64,000 nt of DNA. It comes from Clostridia bacterium. GTDB lineage: Bacteria > Bacillota > Clostridia > Oscillospirales > CAG-272. Below are positions 54,697 through 61,862 of the stretch, in pieces. The notes below the pieces were generated by a model that searched no databases, was not told the DNA's origin, and worked only from the letters and a program-made list of their open reading frames with translations. The number at the start of each line of letters is the position of its first letter. Position 1 is the first letter of the stretch. The translations under genes were made by a program, and so were the position numbers. Location: the NCBI GenBank assembly GCA_017455905.1, contig JAFTLQ010000002.1, positions 30,822-94,821 of the forward strand, read 5' to 3'.

Positions 54697-54880
54697 CACA
54701 CGGCGGCGGGGCTTGTCCTCGTCGCTTTTTATAATTCTGTCGATTTTTATAATAAATTGATTGTTTTGTGTATTGATAAGCCATTTGAAGGATGCTATAA
54801 TAAAAGCGTAGATAGTCTATTCGATTTTGTTTCCATAATTTCTTTTTTATATGGTTTTGTCCCAATTTTCCCAAAATTCA

Positions 54881-54909
54881 TTGACAAACCCCAAAATCTG
54901 TGGTATAAT
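54881..54909 (+). promoter_or_regulatory. promoter of the first cobalamin-riboswitch transcript
   Basis: TTGACA (54881-54886), 17 bp, TATAAT (54904-54909). The gap 54697-55227 holds this promoter and the riboswitch; a further AT-rich stretch (54720-54870) shows nothing I can name. Confidence 0.9.
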
Positions 54910-54951
54910 TTACTCTGCGTAATGATGAGTTATGCTGTTAATTGAATATTT

Positions 54952-55075
54952 GTTCGCAGTTTGGTTCCGCTTCGCGCGGATTAGGGGGAAGTTCGGTGCA
55001 AGTCCGTCGCAACCATCATTACCGTAATTGAAGCAAAGACTTCATAAGTCGGAATACTCACCAAGCACAAGCGAA
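54952..55075 (+). ncRNA. cobalamin riboswitch 1
   Basis: The leader has the conserved core of the B12 aptamer: GGGGGAA-x3-GGTGCAAGTCCG (about 54984-55006), then GCAACC...ACCGTAAT, and TAAGTCGGAATAC (about 55046-55056), equivalent to the AGCCAGGAGACC block. A closing P1 stem can form between TTCGC...TTTGGT (54953-54965) and ACCAA...GCGAA (55060-55075). Ligand identity is inferred from these blocks and from the transport genes downstream. Confidence 0.85.
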
Positions 55076-55110
55076 GGTATGCGCATTTAGCGCGAACGTT
55101 TTTGGATATG

Positions 55111-55210
55111 AAAAGCGTAGCCGTTTTCGTCAAGTGTGGGGAGTACTATGCCCATTTGTGCTGACAAGATAGCTACGCTTTTACTGTTTTTTGCAGTAAA
55201 AGCGTTTTTT
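55111..55210 (+). terminator. antiterminator/terminator switch of riboswitch 1
   Basis: AAAAGCGTAGC (55111-55121) can pair with GCTACGCTTTT (55172-55182). The same right arm is needed for the terminator CGCTTTTACTG (55176-55186) with CAGTAAAAGCG (55194-55204) plus TTTTTT. The two structures exclude each other, the normal layout of a transcription-terminating riboswitch. Confidence 0.88.
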
Positions 55211-55227
55211 GTATTCTCGGGGGTCTT

Positions 55228-55560
55228 ATGTCAGATAAGAAATATAAAAAGGAAGATTGTATCCTACTTTTGCAAAACAAATATAAAGAATTAAAAGCAG
55301 AAGGACTTTCCCGTTATCCGCAGCGCTCGGATTTTGAAGATCGCGAGGTCGTAGCCATCAAAGCCTTCCTTGGTCCGTGGCCACGTGCCTTGGAAGCGGC
55401 AGGAATAAAGCCACCGAGAGATGACGACAGACCGCAGCGGAACAAGGAAAAACGTATTCGAGCCAAGCGAGCGAGGATTGCAGCACTGCGAAAGATTGAA
55501 AAAGAGCGCAAAAAGAAAACGGAAGGAAACGGAGCAAATGAACAAAACGGAAATCATTGA
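55228..55560 (+). CDS. small protein with homing-endonuclease-associated repeat
   Basis: A 110-residue protein. Residues about 8-65 match the helical repeat found beside HNH homing endonucleases (RYPQRSDFEDREVVAIKAF, GPWPRALEAAGI), without any nuclease domain. The C-terminal 45 residues are very basic, suggesting nucleic-acid binding. It is the first gene after cobalamin riboswitch 1, so it is expected to be made when B12 is scarce. The ribosome site is a G-rich stretch before ATG 55228. Its role in B12 metabolism is unknown. Confidence 0.65.
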   Translation: MSDKKYKKEDCILLLQNKYKELKAEGLSRYPQRSDFEDREVVAIKAFLGPWPRALEAAGIKPPRDDDRPQRNKEKRIRAKRARIAALRKIEKERKKKTEGNGANEQNGNH

Positions 55561-56077
55561 ATTGTCAATAGCCGAGGGCTTTCACAGTGCGAAGATCATT
55601 AGTACGGATAAAATCGTATTCGATGCCGCGTTCCGTCCCTACTGCGAAGAAAACCTGTGCGGGCAGTACGGCGTGAATTATTCTTGCCCGCCCGATTGCG
55701 GTACGCCCGAACAAATGAAGCAGAGGGTACTCACTCATAAAAAGGCATTGGCTGTCAGCACCGAGTGGGAGATCGAGGATTTTTCCGAGACTAATAAATT
55801 AAAGGAAGCGAAGGCATCACATAACGCCGCGATGCTTCGGCTGATCAAAAAGCTGAAAGCGGACGGACACGATGGATTTATGGTGGGCGCAAGCGGATGC
55901 ACGCTGTGCAAGCCCTGCAAGCTCGCAAGCGGTGAGCCGTGCGAGCATCCCGATATGATGTACTCTTGTATGTCTGCATATTGCATCTGGGTCAAAAAGC
56001 TTGCCGAGGATTGTAATATGAATTACGATTACAAAGATAAGATACTGCCGTTCTTCGGTATGTACGTTTTTGATTAA
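55538..56077 (+). CDS. DUF2284 Cys-rich metal-binding protein
   Basis: A 179-residue protein of the DUF2284 (COG5423) type, predicted to bind metal or an Fe-S cluster. Cysteines lie in ENLCGQYGVNYSCPPDCG, SGCTLCKPCKLASGEPC and YSCMSAYCIW. ATG 55538 follows GGAG and overlaps the upstream gene by 23 bp. It shares the riboswitch-1 transcript, so a function in cobalamin handling (for example reduction or remodelling of imported corrinoid) is plausible but unproven. Confidence 0.8.
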   Translation: MNKTEIIELSIAEGFHSAKIISTDKIVFDAAFRPYCEENLCGQYGVNYSCPPDCGTPEQMKQRVLTHKKALAVSTEWEIEDFSETNKLKEAKASHNAAMLRLIKKLKADGHDGFMVGASGCTLCKPCKLASGEPCEHPDMMYSCMSAYCIWVKKLAEDCNMNYDYKDKILPFFGMYVFD

Positions 56078-56108
56078 GATATTACCGCACACCGTGCGTT
56101 AATATACA

Positions 56109-56240
56109 TATGTGTACGGATCGAAAAGTTGTAAACTGAATAGATCAAGGAAATTCGGTACGAATCCGAAACAACCCCCATTTCCGTGTTTGCCGCGGCT
56201 GTGCCGCAGAGCATAAGTCGGAAACCTGTCCGTACATAAA
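56109..56240 (+). ncRNA. cobalamin riboswitch 2
   Basis: Conserved aptamer blocks: AAGGAAATTCGGTACGAATC (about 56144-56163), CAACCCCCATTTCCGTG, and CATAAGTCGGAAACCTG (about 56211-56227). ATGTGTACGGA at the 5' side and TCCGTACAT at the 3' side close P1. It lies between the DUF2284 gene and the dockerin gene. I see no separate strong promoter, so it may act on read-through from the first unit. Confidence 0.88.
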
Positions 56241-56243
56241 ATG

Positions 56244-56323
56244 GAACACATCCTTGGAGAGGAGCGTGTGTTCGGAGGCCGCAGTGCTCTGCGGTACTTT
56301 TCCGGCACGCTCTTTTTGTTTTT
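56244..56323 (+). terminator. terminator with competing stem, riboswitch 2
   Basis: GAGCGTG (56262-56268) pairs with CACGCTC (56306-56312), enclosing a CCGCAG/CTGCGG hairpin, followed by TTTTTGTTTTT. GAACACA (56244-56250) can instead pair with TGTGTTC (56267-56273), which overlaps the terminator arm. High cobalamin should favour termination. Confidence 0.8.
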
Positions 56324-56424
56324 GCCGGGCAAATTGAAAGGAGGACAACAGTCTAAACATTCTCTCCATCAGCACCCCCTAAAAATGAGCAAATAGCTCA
56401 AACAAAAAAGAAAGGAATTGTGTT

Positions 56425-59232
56425 ATGAAAACAACAAAAAAGCGTATGACAATGAAAATTGTCAGCGTTATGCTTTCGATCATTATGGTCGTTGGCATAC
56501 TCCCCATTGTCGTTTCTGCGACCGAGCCTGCGCAGGATATGGTATATATCTCTGCAAGTGACGATGCAAACTATATTAACGACAAAAACGGTTCACCTAT
56601 GGCTTATGTCGGTGTGTCTCTCGCCGATCTTGCTACGATTGATTTAACCGCATACGGACTGGGCGACTATGTGTACGATGCGGACGGTGATGGCAATGCA
56701 GAAATAACCGCACTCCATCTTTATATTTATACCCATACTACCATTTTTGGACTTGATTGGAACGATGTTACCGTTACAGGCGGTGCGGGAAGTATTTACT
56801 TTGCAGGCGGTCTGTTCGGCTTCAGCGATGAAAACCTGCGCTACAACTATAACGGTGCTTATCCCGCTGATGAAAACGGCTGGGGATTTACCGCTGACCG
56901 TATCGTTCTTTCCGCAGGTGACTATCTTGATGTAGCGCACTTTAGCGATTGGTCTTTCTATATGGATTCCGCATACGGCTTCCATTATTTTGTAGACGGT
57001 AGCGACGCGATTACGCACTCATATACGGTAGAAGAAGATACCGCACTGTCTGTCAAGCTGATGCTTGTTGGCGGTGGCATGGGTTCGGGAGATGTTTCCT
57101 CTTTTGAAGCAGGATACACGATTTCGTACGGAAGCAGCATTGGTACTGCTACCGGCACGGTTACGACAGATGATAGCGGAGTTGCTTCCATTACCTTCTC
57201 CGAGGCAGGTACATATTACGTTTGGTGTGACGGTGGCTATGGTGCTGAATATCCCGATGCTATTGTTTCTTCTCCTGCAAACGCTACCGTCACCGTAACT
57301 TCTGCTACTTCCTCTGAGCTTGAAACACCCCGCGTGGCACAGGATGTAAGTGCAACTCTTGATGCAACCTTGGCACAGCTTGCCGCAACTGTTACCGCTC
57401 CTGCATTTGGTACGAATGCAGGTGAGTGGACTGTGCTTTGCCTCGCTCGCGGTGAGTATTACGCCAAGGATAATGCTTATTTTGCAGATTATTATGAGCG
57501 CATCGTCGAAACGGTCAACACAACTGCCGCTTCGGTTAATATGAACGGTGCACTTCATAAAAATAAATCCACCGACAACTCCCGTCTGATCGTTGCGCTC
57601 TCTGCCATCGGCAAGGATGCAACATCGGTTGGCGACTGGAACTTGGTCGAGGCTTACAGCGCAAACGGCTTTACTTGGATCAAAAAGCAAGGCATCAACG
57701 GCGCAATTTGGGCTTTGATTGCTCTTGATTCAAACAACTATGCAACCACCGACACCACCATCCGTCAGCAGTGCGTCGATTATATTCTTGAAATGCAGCT
57801 TGAGGACGGCGGCTGGACGCTTTCTGGTACGGTTGCAGATCCCGATATCACGGGTATGACCTTGCAGGCGCTTTATAATTACAGAGATCAGGAAGCTGTT
57901 GCGACTGCTTGTACCGAGGCAATCACCTGTCTGTCGAATATGCAGCAGACAAGCGGCGGATTCCTTTACGGAACAAGTGAAACTTCTGAAAGTGCCGCAC
58001 AGGTTATCGTAGCTCTTACCACTTGGGGCATCAATCCCGATACCGACAGCCGTTTCGTCAAGAGTGGAAAATCTGTGGTAGATGCCATTCTTGAATATTA
58101 CGTAGAAAATGAGGCAATGTTTGAGCATCAGCTTGGTGCAGGCTCGAACGGTATGGCTACCGATCAGGCAACCTACGCGCTTGTTGCTTACGACCGCTTT
58201 ATTAACGGTAAAACTTCGCTTTATAATTACAGTGACGTAACGTTTGAAACCGTAACTCCTCCCGCGACCACCGAGTTCTCTGCAACCCTCGGCTTGCCCG
58301 AAAACGTAGAGAACGTTCCCGGTACTACCTTCAACGGCGTTGTCAGTGTAGACGGTTGGGATAACGAAGCAGGCTACAAGCTGATTGATATGATCGTTAA
58401 TGTTCCCGAGGGGCTCACTGTTACCGGTGTTACCGCAGGCAGCCGCCTTATGGGTGGAACCCTCAGTTACAACTTGGCTGACGGAAAACTCCGTATCGTT
58501 TATTTTGACGCAAATGCAAATAGTGACTTGACAACAAGCGGAAATTCCTTCCCCATCGAGCTGTTTAATATCACCTTTAGTGTTGGAAGCGTGACCGTTG
58601 GCGATACGTTCAACATTACCGTTACCGATATGTCGCTCAAATTCAGCTCCGATTCGTCGGATGATGCTTCCGTGGAGAATATCGTTACCGACGAAGCGAC
58701 TGACAGCATAACGATCGTCGAGGGCAGAACGTTTAGTGCAGGTGTTCTTTATACGGGTGACGGCGTTGATCTGATCCCCGCTGACAAGAAAGCGGTTCTC
58801 GTTACGGTTACTCAGCTTGAAGGTACAAAGAAGCTTACGTACAACGATGGTACGAACACCATCGAGTTTAAGTACAATGCAGAAATTGCCGAAACGATGG
58901 GCATTGCCGCATACGTGGCTCTTGTGGATGCAGATATTGCAACCGAAAACTTTGAAAATGCCGAAAACTTCACGATTGACGAAGCCGACGCGAGCAGTAT
59001 TACTTTCGCTGATATCAACGGTGACGGAGTGATCAACGCGCAGGACGCGTTGGCGGCTGTTGATATGTGGCTCCGTACGGGAGACGCGCCTACCGATGAC
59101 GAAATCCTCACCGCAAATGTAAACGGCGACAGCCGTATTGACACCTACGATGCGCTCGGTATCGTAGAAGCATTTGTTTATGATGACCGCGAATACGCTA
59201 TCGTAACAAAAGCAACGACTATTTTTGATTAA
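56425..59232 (+). CDS. secreted multidomain protein: DUF4430-like, alpha/alpha barrel, cohesin-like, dockerin
   Basis: A 935-residue exported protein (signal peptide about 1-32). About 60-195: a beta domain resembling the DUF4430/transcobalamin beta type (ITALHLYIYTHT, SIYFAGGLFGF, LSAGDYLDVAHFSDW). About 200-293: Ig-like. About 297-600: an alpha/alpha barrel of the prenyltransferase/terpenoid-cyclase type with LEDGGWTLSG and QTSGGFLYG repeats, the fold of the intrinsic-factor alpha domain. About 614-765: cohesin-like sandwich. About 861-918: type I dockerin with two calcium loops, DINGDGVINAQDAL and NVNGDSRIDTYDAL. Behind cobalamin riboswitch 2 and in front of an ECF importer, it is best read as a cobalamin-capture protein. 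Binding is inferred, not shown. Confidence 0.72.
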   Translation: MKTTKKRMTMKIVSVMLSIIMVVGILPIVVSATEPAQDMVYISASDDANYINDKNGSPMAYVGVSLADLATIDLTAYGLGDYVYDADGDGNAEITALHLYIYTHTTIFGLDWNDVTVTGGAGSIYFAGGLFGFSDENLRYNYNGAYPADENGWGFTADRIVLSAGDYLDVAHFSDWSFYMDSAYGFHYFVDGSDAITHSYTVEEDTALSVKLMLVGGGMGSGDVSSFEAGYTISYGSSIGTATGTVTTDDSGVASITFSEAGTYYVWCDGGYGAEYPDAIVSSPANATVTVTSATSSELETPRVAQDVSATLDATLAQLAATVTAPAFGTNAGEWTVLCLARGEYYAKDNAYFADYYERIVETVNTTAASVNMNGALHKNKSTDNSRLIVALSAIGKDATSVGDWNLVEAYSANGFTWIKKQGINGAIWALIALDSNNYATTDTTIRQQCVDYILEMQLEDGGWTLSGTVADPDITGMTLQALYNYRDQEAVATACTEAITCLSNMQQTSGGFLYGTSETSESAAQVIVALTTWGINPDTDSRFVKSGKSVVDAILEYYVENEAMFEHQLGAGSNGMATDQATYALVAYDRFINGKTSLYNYSDVTFETVTPPATTEFSATLGLPENVENVPGTTFNGVVSVDGWDNEAGYKLIDMIVNVPEGLTVTGVTAGSRLMGGTLSYNLADGKLRIVYFDANANSDLTTSGNSFPIELFNITFSVGSVTVGDTFNITVTDMSLKFSSDSSDDASVENIVTDEATDSITIVEGRTFSAGVLYTGDGVDLIPADKKAVLVTVTQLEGTKKLTYNDGTNTIEFKYNAEIAETMGIAAYVALVDADIATENFENAENFTIDEADASSITFADINGDGVINAQDALAAVDMWLRTGDAPTDDEILTANVNGDSRIDTYDALGIVEAFVYDDREYAIVTKATTIFD

Positions 59233-59247
59233 GTAAAATCCTACAAT

Positions 59248-59279
59248 ACGGTGGGCGGGAGTTGCCTTCTGCCCACCGT
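59248..59279 (+). repeat. intercistronic hairpin
   Basis: ACGGTGGGC and GCCCACCGT pair around a 14-nt loop, followed by TCCTTGT. It may reduce expression of, or protect, transcript between the dockerin and cohesin genes. Confidence 0.5.
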
Positions 59280-59303
59280 TCCTTGTAAAGAAGGAGAAAA
59301 GCT

Positions 59304-59924
59304 ATGGCAGAATGGTTCAAAAAGAATAAAATACTATGCTTCATCGTCGGAGGCGCGATCCTTATATGCGCTGTCCTTCTTTGCATTTTTTTAATTCCTC
59401 GCGACGGTGGAGAACAAGTGGGCGATACGCCTACCTTAACGGTGGAAACACCGCAAAAATTAAGTATATCCGGCACGGATACATTCGTGCTTGACGTGAC
59501 GATATCCTCGTTTGGCGATGCGATCTATCCCGCCGCGAGTATGAGTATCGCATTTGATGCCTCGCGCCTTGAATTTCTCGGCGTAGAGGAAGGAAACGTA
59601 TTTATCAAAGATGACAATACCTCGGGTCAAACACTTCCCGAGTGGAGTTATAATACCGCCGCTTGCAACGAATCGGGGCGTATCAACGTGATGTATCTCG
59701 ATATGACGGGCGGTAAAAATGCATTTTCAAAGGATCTGCTGGCAGAGGACAACAACGTGGTGCTTCGTCTGAAATTCAGACTTCGAGGAAGTGTCCGAGC
59801 AGGTGACGTGTGCGACCTCATCGTAGAGGATGCTGTGTTTGCCGCCTCTGATGAAACGCAGAGCCTTGCTATGACAACAAACACATTAACCATGAAAAAC
59901 GGAAAGCTTGTGATAGGAGAATGA
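59304..59924 (+). CDS. membrane-anchored single-cohesin protein
   Basis: A 206-residue protein: a basic start, one membrane helix (about 11-31), a short linker, and one cohesin-type domain (about 44-206) with LDVTISSFGDAIYPAASMSI, LEFLGVEEG and VVLRLKFRLRG strands. There is no enzyme, S-layer or sortase part, so its visible job is to hold a dockerin protein at the membrane. The gene immediately upstream ends in a dockerin, which is the obvious partner. AGAAGGAGA precedes ATG 59304. Pairing specificity is inferred from adjacency. Confidence 0.75.
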   Translation: MAEWFKKNKILCFIVGGAILICAVLLCIFLIPRDGGEQVGDTPTLTVETPQKLSISGTDTFVLDVTISSFGDAIYPAASMSIAFDASRLEFLGVEEGNVFIKDDNTSGQTLPEWSYNTAACNESGRINVMYLDMTGGKNAFSKDLLAEDNNVVLRLKFRLRGSVRAGDVCDLIVEDAVFAASDETQSLAMTTNTLTMKNGKLVIGE

Positions 59925-59926
59925 TG

Positions 59927-60967
59927 ATGAAACGCTTAATACCAATATTACTTATATTGTCGCTTCTTCTGTCGTTGGCTTCATGCGGTGGAAATTACGG
60001 AGAAGTTGACCTCAAAAAGCCCGTTGCTCTCTCTGAGGATGGCATCGTAGAAAAAGAACTCCTTGACAAGATCAAAAACGAAAACGCCATTGCAACCTTT
60101 ACGGGAACATCCGGCGGACTGAATTATGAATGGACGATATTTGGCAGCGATCTCCACGAAACGAAGGACGTAAACCTTCTCGTTGCCTTGGAAAAAGTCG
60201 ATGGTGGCATCAAGGTGTCCTTTGCGGATAGCGAATCCTTTGGCTTTCCTGCGCTTTTGTCGATCCATCTTGACGAAAAATGGACGGCTCTCGCCGCAAC
60301 CGCTCACCGTGACGGTACGGCTATTTCGTCGGTTTCCATCACGGGAAGTAAAACGAGCATACTGAATCTACCCGTAAAGGATTCCATCGGCTCTTGCACC
60401 ATTACTCCCGATGCAGAAAAAGAAAATAGCGGCGTTGGAGCAAACCGTCCGAACTCTGATGGAAGCGCGACAGATCAAGATAAGTATCTGACCGATCCTG
60501 TGCCCGAGGGAAAGCCCTTGCCCGTTGAACCCGAAAACCAAGAGGTCAATAAGGGCAAACCATACACCTGCACATTCTCTATTGAATGCTCTACCATTTT
60601 GAATAATCTTTCTGAGCTTGATCCCGATAAGCTGGAGCTTGTACCCTCGAACGGTGTTATTCTTGCGCCAATCAAGGTAACCTTCTACGAGGGCGAATCG
60701 GTATTTGACGTATTGCAACGGGTCTGCAAGGAAAATAACATACATCTTGAATCTTCGTGGACGCCTATCTATAACAGCGCGTATATAGAGGGCATTCACA
60801 ACTTATATGAATTTGATTGCGGCGCGCTTTCGGGGTGGATGTACCGTGTGAACGGTTGGTATCCCAACTACGGATGCTCCCGCTATCAGCTTGCCGACGG
60901 CGAGGTGGTGGAGTGGCGATACACCTGCGATCTCGGTGAGGACGTGGGACGTGACGGATCGTGGTGA
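59927..60967 (+). CDS. lipoprotein with C-terminal DUF4430 domain
   Basis: A 346-residue predicted lipoprotein (LSLASC, Cys20). About 35-165 is a beta-rich domain of unknown type; about 175-215 a Pro/Glu linker; about 220-340 a DUF4430 domain, with FYEGESVFDVLQRVC, SGWMYRVNGWYPNYGC and DGEVVEWRYTCDLG. DUF4430 corresponds to the beta domain of transcobalamin-type B12 carriers. Three ATGs occur in a row (59921, 59924, 59927); AGGAG at 59915-59919 fits the third best. It probably binds cobalamin next to the transporter or completes the binding site with the dockerin protein. Confidence 0.8.
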   Translation: MKRLIPILLILSLLLSLASCGGNYGEVDLKKPVALSEDGIVEKELLDKIKNENAIATFTGTSGGLNYEWTIFGSDLHETKDVNLLVALEKVDGGIKVSFADSESFGFPALLSIHLDEKWTALAATAHRDGTAISSVSITGSKTSILNLPVKDSIGSCTITPDAEKENSGVGANRPNSDGSATDQDKYLTDPVPEGKPLPVEPENQEVNKGKPYTCTFSIECSTILNNLSELDPDKLELVPSNGVILAPIKVTFYEGESVFDVLQRVCKENNIHLESSWTPIYNSAYIEGIHNLYEFDCGALSGWMYRVNGWYPNYGCSRYQLADGEVVEWRYTCDLGEDVGRDGSW

Positions 60968-60971
60968 GCTT

Positions 60972-61862
60972 ATGCGAGATTCCTTTACAAACTATCATCC
61001 CATCGTAAATTTACTCTACTTTACGTTGGTGATCGCCTTTTCTATGCTTCTGACGCATCCGATGGCGCAGACACTCGCACTTGTCTGTGCCGTTATCTAT
61101 GCGGTAAGTGTCGAGGGCAAAAAGAGCGTGATGTTTCTACTCAAATTCTGTTTGCCGATGGTACTCTTGACCGCTTTTATCAATCCTGCCTTCAACCATG
61201 AGGGCGCAACCATTCTGTACTATTTCAGCAGCGGGAATCCGCTTACGCTTGAAAGTATCCTCTACGGTGTCGGTGCGGGTGCAATGCTCGTGACAGTCCT
61301 GCTTTGGTTCTCCGCATTCTCTCGCGTAATGACCTCGGACAAGTTTATTTATCTGTTCGGCAAGGTCATTCCCGCGCTCTCGCTGGTGCTGAGTATGTCC
61401 CTGCGCTTCGTACCAAAGTTCAAAAAGCAGACTGAGGTTGTGGTTGAAGCACAGAGATGTATCGGGCGCGATATATCCACAGGTAGTTTGTGGCAACGCT
61501 TCAAAACGGCGGTGGTCATTCTCTCAATTATGATTACTTGGGCGCTTGAAAACGCCATTGAAACGGCGGACAGTATGAAAAGTCGCGGCTACGGACTAAA
61601 AGGAAGAACGGCGTTTTCAATTTATCGAATGGACGACCGCGACAAATACGTGCTGATTTGGCTCGGCTTTTGCGGACTCTTTCTCACGGCAGGTGTGATG
61701 CTTTCTGCCTTTGGCTTCCGCTATTTCCCAAGCATCCGCTATGCCGCGCTTGATATGACAACGATACCGTTCTATGCCGTATATTTCGGACTTTGCATCA
61801 CACCCGTGGTGCTGAATTTCACGGAGGAGAGAAAATGGAAAACTTTATATTCAAAAATGTGA
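60972..61862 (+). CDS. ecfT: ECF transporter transmembrane component
   Basis: EcfT subunit of an energy-coupling-factor vitamin importer, 296 residues with about six helices. The two coupling-helix motifs with the Ala-Arg-Gly/Ser-type signature appear around VVVEAQRCIGRD and AIETADSMKSRGYG. ATG 60972 begins just after the lipoprotein stop; the gene overlaps the ATPase gene by 28 bp. It belongs to the cobalamin-regulated operon rather than serving all S components. Confidence 0.88.
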   Translation: MRDSFTNYHPIVNLLYFTLVIAFSMLLTHPMAQTLALVCAVIYAVSVEGKKSVMFLLKFCLPMVLLTAFINPAFNHEGATILYYFSSGNPLTLESILYGVGAGAMLVTVLLWFSAFSRVMTSDKFIYLFGKVIPALSLVLSMSLRFVPKFKKQTEVVVEAQRCIGRDISTGSLWQRFKTAVVILSIMITWALENAIETADSMKSRGYGLKGRTAFSIYRMDDRDKYVLIWLGFCGLFLTAGVMLSAFGFRYFPSIRYAALDMTTIPFYAVYFGLCITPVVLNFTEERKWKTLYSKM

